A stretch of DNA of 64,000 nt from Cyprinodon diabolis (taxonomy: Eukaryota; Chordata; Actinopteri; Cyprinodontiformes; Cyprinodontidae), in contig JARPUW010000552.1 of the NCBI GenBank assembly GCA_030533445.1, forward strand, positions 248,001 through 312,000, in the 5' to 3' direction. Shown here in pieces: positions 20,715 through 34,687 of this stretch. A model generated the notes under the pieces. That model worked only from the letters and a program-made list of their open reading frames with translations, did not search any database and was not told the DNA's origin. The stretch's first letter is position 1, and every line of letters starts with the position of its first letter. The position numbers and the translations under genes were made by a program.

Positions 20715-22024
20715 CTTAACTCATGACCAGGGGAATTTTGAGTCTCTAATAGGGTATCCTGCCTTGACAAACTTCACATGCAAATGACTGCAAAGGGCCC
20801 ACTCACACACTGGAAATTTTTAGAGTGTATAACTCAAGAACCGTGTGGGCTTTGGACCGGAAAGACCAACACACGATCATATGACAGTCTGGAACAAGTG
20901 GGTAAAATTTGCTAACTCTACCTATAGTAGAAAATAGAACTTTATTGATCACACAGTGGATAAATTACCTCTCTGCATTTAACCCATCCCCTTGGGGAGC
21001 AGTTGGCTGCCAGTGTTCGGCGCCTGGTAAGAAAGGTGGGGTTAATGGTCTTGCTCAGAGAGCCACCTATGGGTATCTCAGATAGCACATCTAAACACTA
21101 GTTCAATATTCCCCCATATGCAACAGTTTGGATAGCCCAACAAGGTGCAACACTGGAGTCCTTGTATTTTCCATGAGGCAACCTCTAAATATGCTGCTTT
21201 AACAGTAGACTCTCTTATTTTTGCCAGCAGGGTATCTTCGTACGGTCATAGAACCCTACCACCGATTTTAGGCCAAAATTATCAAGATTGTCGTAAAGGG
21301 GTGAATTTCGGATATGATGTTTGAGGCCTCAGTCTGAGTGGAACCTGTGAGTTTAATGTCCCAGGTCATCTTGGTACAGTCGCAGCAGCGTCTGAGATTG
21401 TCAAAATCTGCATTTTTGATGGCTAATATCTCGTAGATGCTTTGTCCAATCTGTACCAAACTTGATTTCTGACTCCCTCCCCTGAGACTCTGCAAAGTAG
21501 AAAAAGCCCAGCTTTCTAGAGCTTTCCACCTGCTGTTTTTCCTTCAAAAGAATCCTAGCTGACTGAGACTGATGGCTTTTTCCTCAGTGACAGGGAGCTG
21601 CGCACTGTGTAGTTGACCTTAGACTTTTAGAAAGTGACAGCCACAAAGGCTGGACAATTTCATTCCCATTCAAGGTAATTGGAGGCATTCCCCTTTTAGT
21701 CTTATCTGATTACCTTGTAGATTTTATGCCTGTATTTTACAAGGTATATAGGAATCATGATTGGACTCTTTGCCACGGATCCCGTCAGCTCTGTGTCAAT
21801 TAGAAGAATTAGCATCTCCAACAAACTAGGGTGGCTCACTCATATCAAAATAGGTGCCTTTGATCTGAAAAGATGATGCTTTTGGGCTCCGCCTCCTCTT
21901 ATAAAGGACACAATAGCTCATGCCTGATCTTAACAAGTGCTGGAGGTTGGGGGGTTTCATTGGCCACCGCTTACCAGCATTCAGCTGCCATGAATGGGAT
22001 GCTTGATTTAGACCGTTCCACATC

Positions 22025-22194
22025 ATACTTACCTGGCAGGGGGGATACCTTGATCATGAAGGAGGTTCACCCAGAGTGAGGCTGGGCCATTGCACCCCGG
22101 CTGTGCTGACCTTTGCGAATTCCCCAAATGTGGGAATCTCGACTGCATAATTTGTGGTAGTGGGGGACTGCGTATGCGTACGCGCTCTCCCCTG
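22025..22194 (+). ncRNA. U1: U1 snRNA, copy 10 (6-nt insertion in stem-loop IV)
   Basis: T60G, plus an inserted 6 nt giving GCGTATGCGTACGCGC at the tip of stem-loop IV; total length is 170 nt. Stem IV can still form with a larger or register-shifted loop. Confidence 0.92.
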
Positions 22195-22693
22195 GTTTAT
22201 GTCCAAATAAGTACAGACTATTGGAGGTGATTGAATTTCCTGTCAGACTGTTATAGCATTTGAGTGAACAATATCAAATATGTGCTATCCCTAATACAAA
22301 ATTGTCCAAAATAAAATATTTGCCATATCGGAAGTGTGAATAATGGTTATGGCTCTTCTTCAACATCTGCCGGGTGATGGTGCTAGCCACTGAGTTTAAG
22401 TCAATCAATTCTGTCACTGATTATTCTCAATTCATTAACTGAGACCGGGGTTTGGGTTAATGAACTGAGACCAGTCAGTGTCAGAGAAATAACATTTCAG
22501 TGCCTGACATCTACCTAAGAGCAGAGGTGCTGGGGAAATGCTTCTCTGTCCCCCCCCACCAGCAAAGACTTATTTTAGTGTGGGCAACAATTAATTTTAC
22601 CTGTCAGAAGCAGTGGCTGTTCAGGCAGCACCCTTTTGCAGTGTTCTCAAAGCCAAGAGGGGTCCAAAAATCAGGCCCTGTTCTTCTCAGCTT

Positions 22694-22801
22694 GTCGTTA
22701 GTTACCTAGCGACATATGCAAAATTGGATACAATACAGAGAAGATTAGCATGGCCCCTGTGCAAGGATGACACTTGTGATCGTGAAGTGTTTCCATATTT
22801 T
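22694..22801 (+). ncRNA. U6: U6-like snRNA, copy 12 (most diverged 3' half)
   Basis: Five changes: G39A, C67T, G81T, C82T and C95T, all at CpG sites. G39A makes ACAATACAGAG, the form found in yeast U6. Confidence 0.84.
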
Positions 22802-24112
22802 CTTAACTCATGACCAGGGGAATTTTGAGTCTCTAATAGGGTATCCTGCCTTGACAAACTTCACATGCAAATGACTGCAAAGGGCCCAGTCACACACTGG
22901 AAATTTTTAGAGTGTATAACTCAAGAACCGTGTGGGCTTTGGACCCGAAAAGGCCAACACACGATCAAATGACAGTCTGGAACAAGTGGGTAAAATTTGC
23001 TAACTCTACCTATAGTAGAAAATAGAACTTTATTGATCACACAGTGGATAAATTGCCTCTCTGCATTTAACCCATCCCCTTGGGGAGCAGTTGGCTGCCA
23101 GTGTTCGGCGCCTGGTGAGAAAGGTGGGGTTAATGGTCTTGCTCAGAGAGCCACCTGTGGGTATCTCAGATAGCACATCTAAACACTAGTTCAATATTCC
23201 CCCATATGCAACAGTTTGGATAGCCCAACAAGGTGCAACACTGGAGTCCTTGTATTTTCCATGAGGCAACCTCTAAATATGCTGCTTTAACAGTAGACTC
23301 TCTTATTTTTGCCAGCAGGGTATCTTCGTACGGTCATAGGACCCTACCACCGATTTTAGGCCAAAATTATCAAGATTGTCGTAAAGGGGTGAATTTCGGA
23401 TATGATGTTTGAGGCCTCAGTCTGAGTGGAGCCTGTGAGTTTGATGTCCCAGGTCCTCATGGTACAGTCGCAGCAGCGTCTGAGATTGTCAAAATATGCA
23501 TTTTTGATGGCTAATATCTCGTAGATGCTTTGTCCAATCTGTACCAAACTTGATTTCTGACTCCCTCCTCTGAGACTCTGCAAAGTAGAAAAAGCCCAGC
23601 TTTCTAGAGCTTTCCACCTGCTGTTTTTCCTTCAAAAGAATCCTAGCTGACTGAGACTGATGGCTTTTTCCTCAGTGACAGGGAGCTGCGCACTGTGTAG
23701 TTGACCTTAGACTTTTAGAAAGTGACAGCCACAAAGGCTGGAAAATTTCATTCCCATTCAAGGTAATTGGAGGCATTCCCCTTTTAGTCTTATCTGATTA
23801 CCTTGTAGATTTTATGCCTGTATTTTACAAGGTATATAGGAATCATGATTGGACTCTTTGCCACGGATCCCGTTAGCTCTGTGTCAATTAGAAGAATTAG
23901 CATCTCCAACAAACTAGGGTGGCTCACTCATATCAAAATAGGTGCCTTTGATCTGAAAAGATGATGCTTTTGGGCTCCGCCTCCTCTTATAAAGGACACA
24001 ATAGCTCATGCCTGATCTTAACAAGTGCTGGAGGTTGGGGGGTTTCATTGGCCACCGCTTACCAGCATTCAGCTGCCATGAATGGGATGCTTGATTTAGA
24101 CCGTTCCACATC

Positions 24113-24276
24113 ATACTTACCTGGCAGGGGGGATACCTTGATCATGAAGGAGGTTCTCCCAGAGTGAGGCTGGGCCATTGCACCCCGGCTGTGCTGACCT
24201 TAGCGAATTCCCCAAATGTGAGAATCTCGACTGCATAATTTGTGGTAGTGGGGGACTGCGTACGCGCTCTCCCCTG
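24113..24276 (+). ncRNA. U1: U1 snRNA, copy 11
   Basis: A45T, T60G, T90A and G109A. The last weakens the GTGGG strand of stem-loop III. Confidence 0.92.
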
Positions 24277-24774
24277 GTTTATGTCCAAAGAAGTACAGAC
24301 TATTGGAGGTGATTGAATTTCCTGTCAGACTGTTATAGCATTTGAGTGAACAATATCAAATATGTGCTATCCCTAATACAAAATTGTCCAAAATAAAATA
24401 TTTGCCATATCGGAAGTGTGAATAATGGTTATGGCTCTTCTTCAACATCTGCCGGGTGATGGTGCTAGCCACTGAGTTTAAGTCAATCAATTCTGTCACT
24501 GATTATTCTCAATTCATTAACTGAGACCGGGGTTTGGGTTAATGAACTGAGACCAGTCAGTGGCAGAGAAATAACATTTCAGTGCCTGACATCTACCTAA
24601 GAGCAGAGGTGCTGGGGAAATGCTTCTCTGTCCCCCCCACCAGCAAAGACTTATTTTAGTGTGGGCAACAATTAATTTTACCTGTCAGAAGCAGTGGCTG
24701 TTCAGGCAGCACCCTTTTGCAGTGTTCTCAAAGCCAAGAGGGGTCCAAAAATCAGGCCCTGTTCTTCTCAGCTT

Positions 24775-24882
24775 GTCGTTAGTTACCTAGCAACATATGC
24801 AAAATTGGATACAATACAGAGAAGATTAGCATGGCCCCTATGCAAGGATGACACGTGTGATCGTGAAGCGTTTCCATATTTT
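24775..24882 (+). ncRNA. U6: U6-like snRNA, copy 13
   Basis: G18A, G39A, G66A, C67T and C82T. The internal hairpin segment reads CCTATGCAAGG. Confidence 0.84.
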
Positions 24883-26193
24883 CTTAACTCATGACCAGGG
24901 GAATTTTGAGTCTCTAATAGGGTATCCTGCCTTGACAAACTTCACATGCAAATGACTGCAAAGGGCCCACTCACACACTGGAAATTTTTAGAGTGTATAA
25001 CTCAAGAACCGTTGGGGCTTTGGACCCGAAAAGGCCAACACACGATCATCTGACAGTATGGAACAAGTGGGTAAAATTTGCTAACTCTACCTATAGTAGA
25101 AAATAGAACTTTATTGATCACACAGTGGATAAATTACCTCTCTGCATTTAACCCATCCCCTTGGGGAGCAGTTGGCTGCCAGTGTTCGGCGCCTGGTGAG
25201 AAAGGTGGGGTTAATGGTCTTGCTCAGAGATCCACCTGTGGGTATCTCAGATAGCACATCTAAACACTAGTTCAATATTCCCCCATATGCAACAGTTTGG
25301 ATAGCCCAACAAGGTGCAACCCTGGAGTCCTTGTATTTTCCATGAGGCAACCTCTAAATATGCTGCTTTAACAGTAGACTCTCTTATTTTTGCAAGCAGG
25401 GTATCTTCGTACGGTCATAGGACCCTACCACCGATTTTAGGCCAAAATTATCAAGATTGTCGTAAAGGGGTGAATTTCGGATATGATGTTTGAGGCCTCA
25501 GTCTGAGTGGAGCCTGTGAGTTTGATGTCCCAGGTCCTCATGGTACAGTCGCAGCAGCGTCTGAGATTGTCAAAATCTGCATTTTTGATGGCTAATATCT
25601 CGTAGATGCTTTGTCCAATCTGTACCAAACTTGATTTCTGACTCCCTCCTCTGAGACTCTGCAAAGTAGAAAAAGCCCAGCTTTCTAGAGCTTTCCGCCT
25701 GCTGTTTTTCGTTCAAAAGAATCCTAGCTGACTGAGACTGATGGCTATTTCCTCAGTGACAGGGAGCTGCGCACTGTGTAGTTGACCTTAGACTTTTAGA
25801 AAGTGACAGCCAAAACGGCTGGAAAATTTCATTCCCATTCAAGGTAATTGGAGGCATTACCCTTTTAGTCTTATCTGATTACCTTGTAGATTTTATGCCT
25901 GTATTTTACAAGGTATATAGGAATCATGATTGGACTCTTTGCCACGGATCCCGTCAGCTCTGTGTCAATTAGAAGAATAAGCATCTCCAACAAACTAGGG
26001 TGGCTCACTCATATCAAAATAGGTGATTTTGATCTGAAAAGATGATGCTTTTGGGCTCCGCCTCCTCTTATAAAGGACACAATAGCTCATGCCTGATCTT
26101 AACAAGTGCTGGAGGTTGGGGGGTTTCATTGGCCACCGCTTACCAGCATTCAGCTGCCATGAATGGGATGCTTGACTTAGACCGTTCCACATC

Positions 26194-26357
26194 ATACTTA
26201 CCTGGCAGGGGGGATACCTTGATCATGAAGGAGGTTCACCCAGAGTGAGGCTTGGCCATTGCACCCCGGCTGTGCTGACCTTTGTGAATTCCCCAAATGT
26301 GGGAATCTCGACTGCATAATTTGTGGTAGTGGGGGACTGCGTACGCGCTCTCCCCTG
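26194..26357 (+). ncRNA. U1: U1 snRNA, copy 12
   Basis: One change, C92T, at a CpG between stem-loops II and III. Confidence 0.94.
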
Positions 26358-26857
26358 GTTTATGTTCAAATAAGTACAGACTATTGGAGGTGATTGAATT
26401 TCCTGTCAGACTGTCATAGCACTTGAGTGAACAATATAAAATATGTGCTATCCCTAATACAAAATTGTCCAAAATGAAATATTTGCCCTATCGGAAGTGT
26501 GAATAATGGTTATGGCTCTTCTTCAACATCTGCCGGGTGATGGTGCTAGCCACTGAGTTTAAGTCAATCAATTCTGTCACTGATTATTCTCAATTCATTA
26601 ACTGAGACCGGGGTTTGGGTTAATGAACTGAGACCAGTCAGTGGCAGAGAAATAACATTTCAGTGCCTGACATCTACCTAAGAGCAGAGGTGCTGGGGAA
26701 ATGCTTCTCTGTCCCCCCCCCACCAGCAAAGACTTATTTTAGTGTGGGCAACAATTAATTTTACCTGTCAGAAGCAGTGGCTGTTCAGGCAGCACCCTTT
26801 TGCAGTGTTCTCAAAGCCAAGAGGGGTCCAAAAATCAGGCCCTGTTCTTCTCAGCTT

Positions 26858-26965
26858 GTCGTTAGTTACCTAGCAACATATGCAAAATTGGATACGATAC
26901 AGAGAAGATTAGCATGGCCCCTGCGCAAGGATGACACGCGTGATCGTGAAGCATTTCCATATTTT
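26858..26965 (+). ncRNA. U6: U6-like snRNA, copy 14
   Basis: G18A and G96A, the same as copy 1 at 517. Confidence 0.86.
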
Positions 26966-28276
26966 CTTAACTCATGACCAGGGGAATTTTGAGTCTCTAA
27001 TACGGTATCCTGCCTTGACAAACTTCACATGCAAATGACTGCAAAGGGCCCACTCACACACTGGAAATTTTTAGAGTGTATAACTCAAGAACCGTGTGGG
27101 CTTTGGACCCGAAAAGGCCAACACACGATCATATGACAGTCTGGAACAAGTGGGTAAAATTTGCTAACTCTACCTATAGCAGAAAATAGAACTTTATTGA
27201 TCACACAGTGGATAAATTACCTCTCTGCATTTAACCCATCCCCTTGGGGAGCAGTTGGCTGCCAGTGTTTGGCGCCTGGTGAGAAAGGTGGGGTTAATGG
27301 TCTTGCTCAGAGAGCCACCTGTGGGTATCTCAGATAGCACATCTAAACACTAGTTCAATATTCCCCCATATGCAACAGTTTGGATAGCCCAACAAGGTAC
27401 AACCCTGGAGTCCTTGTATTTTCCATGAGGCAACCTCTAAATATGCTGCTTTAACAGTAGACTCTCTTATTTTTGCCAGCAGGGTATCTTCGTACGGTCA
27501 TAGGACCCTACCACCGATTTTAGGCAAAAATTATCAAGATTGTCGTAAAGGGGTGAATATCGGATATGATGTTTGAGGCCTCAGTCTGAGTGGAGCCTGT
27601 GAGTTTGATGTCCCAGGTCCTCATGGTACAGTCGCAGCAGCGTCTGAGATTGTCAAAATCTGCATTTTTGATGGCTAATATCTCGTAGATGCTTTGTCCA
27701 ATCTGTACCAAACTTGATTTCTGACTCCCTCCTCTGAGACTCTGCAAAGTAGAAAAAGCCCAGCTTTCTAGAGCTTTCCACCTGCTGTTTTTCCTTCAAA
27801 AGAATCCTAGCTGACTGAGACTGATGGCTTTTTCCTCAGTGACAGGGAGCTGCGCACTGTGTAGTTGACCTTAGACTTTTAGAAAGTGACAGCCAAAAAG
27901 GCTGGAAAATTTCATTCCCATTCAAGGTAATTGGAGGCATTACCCTTTTAGTCTTATCTGATTACCTTGTAGATTTTATGCCTGTATTTTACAAGGTATA
28001 TAGGAATCATGATTGGACTCTTTGCCACGGATCCCGTCAGCTCTGTGTCAATTAGAAGAATAAGCATCTCCAACAAACTAGGGTGGCTCACTCATATCAA
28101 AATAGGTGCCTTTGATCTGAAAAGATGATGCTTTTGGGCTCCGCCTCCTCTTATAAAGGACACAATAGCTCATGCCTGATCTTGACAAGTGCTGGAGGTT
28201 GGGGGGTTTCATTGGCCACCGCTTACCAGCATTCAGCTGCCATGAATGGGATGCTTGACTTAGACTGTTCCACATC

Positions 28277-28440
28277 ATACTTACCTGGCAGGGGGGATAC
28301 CTTGATCATGAAGGAGGTTCACCCAGAGTGAGGCTTGGCCATTGCACCCCGGCTGTGCTGACCTTTGCGAATTCCCCAAATGTGGGAATCTCGACTGCAT
28401 AATTTGTGGTAGTGGGGGACTGCGTACGCGCTCTCCCCTG
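28277..28440 (+). ncRNA. U1: U1 snRNA, copy 13
   Basis: Identical to the array consensus. Confidence 0.95.
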
Positions 28441-28939
28441 GTTTATGTCCAAATAAGTACAGACTATTGGAGGTGATTGAATTTCCTGTCAGACTGTCAT
28501 AGCACTTGAGTGAACAATATAAAATATGTGCTATCCCTAATACAAAATTGTCCAAAATGAAATATTTGACATATCGGAAGTGTGAATAATGGTTATGGCT
28601 CTTCTTCAACATCTGCCGGGTGATGGTGCTAGCCACTGAGTTTAAGTCAATCAATTCTGTCACTGATTATTCTCAATTCATTAACTGAGACCGGGGTTTG
28701 GGTTAATGAACTGAGACCAGTCAGTGGCAGAGAAATAACATTTCAGTGCCTGACATCTACCTAAGAGCAGAGGTGCTGGGGAAATGCTTCTCTGTCCCCC
28801 CCCACCAGCAAAGACTTATTTTAGTGTGGGCAATAATTAATTTTACCTGTCAGAAGCAGTGGCTGTTCAGGCAGCACCCTTTTGCAGTGTTCTCAAAGCC
28901 AAGAGGGGTCCAAAAATCAGGCCCTGTTCTTCTCAGCTT

Positions 28940-29047
28940 GTCGTTAGTTACCTAGCGACATATGCAAAATTGGATACGATACAGAGAAGATTAGCATGGC
29001 CCCTGCGCAAGGATGACACGTGTGATCGTGAAGCGTTTCCATATTTT
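28940..29047 (+). ncRNA. U6: U6-like snRNA, copy 15
   Basis: C82T only, matching copy 2 at 2599. Confidence 0.87.
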
Positions 29048-30358
29048 CTTAACTCATGACCAGGGGAATTTTGAGTCTCTAATAGGGTATCCTGCCTTGA
29101 CAAACTTCACATGCAAATGACTGCAAAGGGCCCACTCACACACTGGAAATTTTTAGAGTGTATAACTCAAGAACCATGTGGGCTTTGGACCCGAAAATGC
29201 CAACACACGATCATATGACAGTCTGGAACAAGTGGGTAAAATTTGCTAACTCTACCTATAGTAGAAAATAGAACTTTATTGATCACACAGTGGATAAATT
29301 ACCTCTCTGCATTTAACCCATCCCCTTGGGGAGCAGTTGGCTGCCAGTGTTCGGCGCCTGGTGAGAAAGGTGGGGTTAATGGTCTTGCTCAGACAGCCAC
29401 CTGTGGGTATCTCAGATAGCACATCTAAACACTAGTTCAATATTCCCCCATATGCAACAGTTTGGATAGCCCAACAAGGTGCAACACTGGAGTCCTTGTA
29501 TTTTCCATGAGGCAACCTCTAAATATGCTGCTTTAACAGTAGACTCTCTTATTTTTGCCAGCAGGGTATCTTCGTACGGTCATAGGACCCTACCACCGAT
29601 TTTAGGCCAAAATTATCAAGATTGTCGTAAAGGGGTGAATTTCGGATATGATGTTTGAGGCCTCAGTCTGAGTGGAGCCTGTGAGTTTGATGTCCCAGGT
29701 CCTCATGGTACAGTCGCAGCAGCGTCTGAGATTGTCAAAATCTGCATTTTTGATGGCTAATATCTCGTAGATGCTTTGTCCAATCTGTACCAAACTTGAT
29801 TTCTGACTCCCTCCTCTGAGACTCTGCAAAGTAGAAAAAGCCCAGCTTTCTAGAGCTTTCCACCTGCTGTTTTTCCTTCAAAAGAATCCTAGCTGACTGA
29901 GACTGATGGCTATTTCCTCAGTGACAGGGAGCTGCGCACTGTGTAGTTGACCTTAGACTTTTAGAAAGTGACAGCCAAAAAGGCTGGAAAATTTCATTCC
30001 CATTCAAGGTAATTGGAGGCATTACCCTTTTAGTCTTATCTGATTACCTTGTAGATTTTATGCCTGTATTTTACAAGGTATATAGGAATCATGATTGGAC
30101 TCTTTGCCACGGATCCCGTCAGCTCTGTGTCAATTAGAAGAATAAGCATCTCCAACAAACTAGGGTGGCTCACTCATATCAAAATAGGTGCCTTTGATCT
30201 GAAAAGATGATGCTTTTGGGCTCCGCCTCCTCTTATAAAGGACACAATAGCTCATGCCTGATCTTAACAAGTGCTGGAGGTTGGGGGGTTTCATTGGCCA
30301 CCGCTTACCAACATTCAGCTGCCATGAATGGGATGCTTGACTTAGACTGTTCCACATC

Positions 30359-30522
30359 ATACTTACCTGGCAGGGGGGATACCTTGATCATGAAGGAGGT
30401 TCACCCAGAGTGAGGCTTGGCCATTGCACCCCGGCTGTGCTGACCTTTGCGAATTCCCCAAATGTGGGAATCTCGACTGCATAATTTGTGGTAGTGGGGG
30501 ACTGCGTACGCGCTCTCCCCTG
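30359..30522 (+). ncRNA. U1: U1 snRNA, copy 14
   Basis: Identical to the array consensus; PSE variant ACCAACATTC upstream. Confidence 0.95.
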
Positions 30523-31022
30523 GTTTATGTCCAAATAAGTACAGACTATTGGAGGTGATTGAATTTCCTGTCAGACTGTCATAGCACTTGAGTGAACAAT
30601 ATAAAATATGTGCTATCCCTAATACAAAATTGTCCAAAATGAAATATTTGACATATCGGAAGTGTGAATAATGGTTATGGCTCTTCTTCAACATCTGCCG
30701 AGTGATGGTGCTAGCCACTGAGTTTAAGTCAATCAATTCTGTCACTGATTATTCTCAATTCATTAACTGACACCGGGGTTTGGGTTAATGAACTGAGACC
30801 AGTCAGTGGCAGAGAAATAACATTTCAGTGCCTGACATCTACCTAAGAGCAGAGGTGCTGGGGAAATGCTTCTCTGTCCCCCCCCCACCAGCAAAGACTT
30901 ATTTTAGTGTGGGCAACAATTAATTTTACCTGTCAGAAGCAGTGGCTGTTCAGGCAGCACCCTTTTGCAGTGTTCTCAAAGCCAAGAGGGGTCCAAAAAT
31001 CAGGCCCTGTTCTTCTCAGCTT

Positions 31023-31130
31023 GTCGTTAGTTACCTAGCGACATATGCAAAATTGGATACGATACAGAGAAGATTAGCATGGCCCCTGCGCAAGGATGAC
31101 ACGCGTGATCGTGAAGCGTTTCCATATTTT
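31023..31130 (+). ncRNA. U6: U6-like snRNA, copy 16
   Basis: Equals the array consensus. Confidence 0.88.
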
Positions 31131-32441
31131 CTTAACTCATGACCAGGGGAATTTTGAGTCTCTAATAGGGTATCCTGCCTTGACAAACTTCACATGCAAA
31201 TGACTGCAAAGGGCCCACTCACACACTGGAAATTTTTAGAGTGTATAACTCAAGAACCGTGTGGGCTTTGGACCCGAAAAGGCCAACACACGATCATATG
31301 ACAGTCTGGAACAAGTGGGTAAAATTTGCTAACTCTACCTATAGTAGAAAATAGAACTTTATTGATCACACAGTGGATAAATTACCTCTCTGCATTTAAC
31401 CCATCCCCTTGGGGAGCAGTTGGCTGCCAGTGTTCGGCGCCTGGTGAGAAAGGTGGGGTTAATGGTCTTGCTCAGACAGCCACCTGTGAGTATCTCAGAT
31501 AGCACATCTAAACACTAGTTCAATATTCCCCCATATGCAACAGTTTGGATAGCCCAACAAGGTGCAACACTGGAGTCCTTGTATTTTCCATGAGGCAACC
31601 TCTAAATATGCTGCTTTAACAGTAGACTCTCTTATTTTTGCCAGCAGGGTATCTTCGTACGGTCATAGGACCCTACCACCGATTTTAGGCCAAAATTATC
31701 AAGATTGTCGTAAAGGGGTGAATTTCGGATATGATGTTTGAGGCCTCAGTCTGAGTGGAGCCTGTGAGTTTGATGACCCAGGTGCTCATGGTACTGTCGC
31801 AGCAGCGTCTGAGATTGTCAAAATCTGCATTTTTGATGGCTAATATCTCGTAGATATTTTGTCCAATCTGTACCAAACTTGATTTCTGACTCGCTCCTCT
31901 GAGACTCTGCAAAGTAGAAAAAGCCCAGCTTTCTAGAGCTTTCCACATGCTGTTTTTCCTTCAAAAGAATCCTAGCTGACTGAGACTGATGGCTTTTTCC
32001 TCAGTGACAGGGAGCTGCGCACTGTGTAGTTGACCTTAGACTTTTAGAAAGTGACAGCCAAAAAGGCTGGAAAATTTCATTCCCATTCAAGGTAATTGGA
32101 GGCATTCCCGTTTTAGTCTTATATGATTACCTTGTAGATTTTATGCCTGTATTTTACAAGGTATATATGAATCATGATTGGTGTCTTTGCCACGGATCCC
32201 GTCAGCTCTGTGTCAATTAGAAGAATAAGTATCTCCAACAAACTAGGGTGGCTCACTCATATCAAAATAGGTGCCTTTGATCTGAAAAGATGATGCTTTT
32301 GGGCTCCGCCTCCTCTTATAAAGGACACAATAGCTCATGCCTGATCTTAACAAGTGCTGGAGGTTGGGGGGTTTCATTGGCCACCGCTTACCAGCATTCA
32401 GCTGCCATGAATGGGATGCTTGACTTAGACCGTTCCACATC

Positions 32442-32605
32442 ATACTTACCTGGCAGGGGGGATACCTTGATCATGAAGGATGTTCACCCAGAGTGAGGCT
32501 GGGCCATTGCACCACGGCTGTGCTGACCTTTGTGAATTCCCCAAATGTGGGAATCTCGACTGCATAATTTGTGGTAGTGGGGGACTGCGTACGCGCTCTC
32601 CCCTG
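32442..32605 (+). ncRNA. U1: U1 snRNA, copy 15
   Basis: G40T breaks the C25-G40 pair of stem I; also T60G, C73A and C92T. The copy at 52530 has the same four changes. Confidence 0.92.
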
Positions 32606-33104
32606 GTTTATGTCCAAAGAAGTACAGACTATTGGAGGTGATTGAATTTCCTGTCAGACTGTCATAGCACTTCAGTGAACAATATCATATATGTGCTATC
32701 CCTAATACAAAATTGTCCAAAATGAAATATTTGCCATATCGGAAGTGTGAATAATGGTTATGGCTCTTCTTCAACATCTGCCGGGTGATGGTGCTAGCCA
32801 CTGAGTTTAAGTCAATCAATTCTGTCACTGATTATTCTCAATTCATTAACTGAGACCGGGGTTTGGGTTAATGAACTGAGACCAGTCAGTGGCAGAGAAA
32901 TAACATTTCAGTGCCTGACATCTACCTAAGAGCAGAGGTGCTGGGGAAATGCTTCTCTGTCCCCCCCCACCAGCAAAGACTTATTTTAGTGTGGGCAACA
33001 ATTAATTTTACCTGTCAGAAGCAGTGGCTGTTCAGGCAGCACCCTTTTGCAGTGTTCTCAAAGCCAAGAGGGGTCCAAAAATCAGGCCCTGTTCTTCTCA
33101 GCTT

Positions 33105-33212
33105 GTCGTTAGTTACCTAGCGACATATGCAAAATTGGATACGATACAGAGAAGATTAGCATGGCCCCTGCGCAAGGATGACACGCGTGATTGTGAAGCG
33201 TTTCCATATTTT
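33105..33212 (+). ncRNA. U6: U6-like snRNA, copy 17
   Basis: C88T only. Confidence 0.87.
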
Positions 33213-34523
33213 CTTAACTCATGACCAGGGGAATTTTGAGTCTCTAATAGGGTATCCTGCCTTGACAAACTTCACATGCAAATGACTGCAAAGGGCCCAC
33301 TCACACACTGGAAATTTTTAGAGTGTATAACTCAAGAACCGTGTGGGCTTTGGACCCGAAAAGGCCAACACACGATCATATGACAGTATGGAACAAGTGG
33401 GTAAAATTTGCTAACTCTACCTATAGTAGAAAATAGAACTTTATTGATCACACAGTGGATAAATTACCTCTCTGCATTTAACCCATCCCCTTGGGGAGCA
33501 GTTGGCTGCCAGTGTTCGGCGCCTGGTGAGAAAGGTGGGGTTAATGGTCTTGCTCAGACAGCCACCTGTGGGTATCTCAGATAGCACATCTAAACACTAG
33601 TTCAATATTCCCCCATATGCAACAGTTTGGATAGCCCAACAAGGTGCAACACTGGAGTCCTTGTATTTTCCATGAGGCAACCTCTAAATATGCTGCTTTA
33701 ACAGTAGACTCTCTTATTTTTGCCAGCAGGGTATCTTCGTACGGTCATAGGACCCTACCACCGATTTTAGGCCAAAATTATCAAGATTGTCGTAAAGGGG
33801 TGAATTTCGGATATGATGTTTGAGGCCTCAGTCTGAGTGGAGCCTGTGAGTTTGATGTCCCAGGTCCTCATGGTACACTCGCAGCAGCGTCTGAGATTGT
33901 CAAAATCTGCATTTTTGATGGCTAATATCTCGTAGATGCTTTGTCCAATCTGTACCAAACTTGATTTCTGACTCCCTCCTCTGAGACTCTGCAAAGTAGA
34001 AAAAGCCCAGCTTTCTAGAGCTTTCCACCTGCTGTTTTTCCTTCAAAAGAATCCTAGCTGACTGAGACTGATGGCTATTTCCTCAGTGACAGGGAGCTGC
34101 GCACTGTGTAGTTGACCTTAGACTTTTAGAAAGTGACAGCCAAAAAGGCTGGAAAATTTCATTCCCATTCAAGGTAATTGGAGGCATTACCCTTTTAGTC
34201 TTATCTGATTACCTTGTAGATTTTATGCCTGTATTTTACAAGGTATATAGGAATCATGATTGGACTCTTTGCCACGGATCCCGTCAGCTCTGTGTCAATT
34301 AGAAGAATAAGCATCTCCAACAAACTAGGGTGGCTCACTCATATCAAAATAGGTGCCTTTGATCTGAAAAGATGATGCTTTTGGGCTCCGCCTCCTCTTA
34401 TAAAGGACACAATAGCTCATGCCTGATCTTAACAAGTGCTGGAGGTTGGGGGGTTTCATTGGCCACCGCTTACCAGCATTCAGCTGCCATGAATGGGATG
34501 CTTGACTTAGACTGTTCCACATC

Positions 34524-34687
34524 ATACTTACCTGGCAGGGGGGATACCTTGATCATGAAGGAGGTTCACCCAGAATGAGGCTTGGCCATTGCACCCCGGC
34601 TGTGCTGACCTTTGCGAATTCCCCAAATGTGGGAATCTCGACTGCATAATTTGTAGTAGTGGGGGACTGCGTACGCGCTCTCCCCTG
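34524..34687 (+). ncRNA. U1: U1 snRNA, copy 16
   Basis: G52A and G132A (Sm site AATTTGTAG). Confidence 0.94.
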
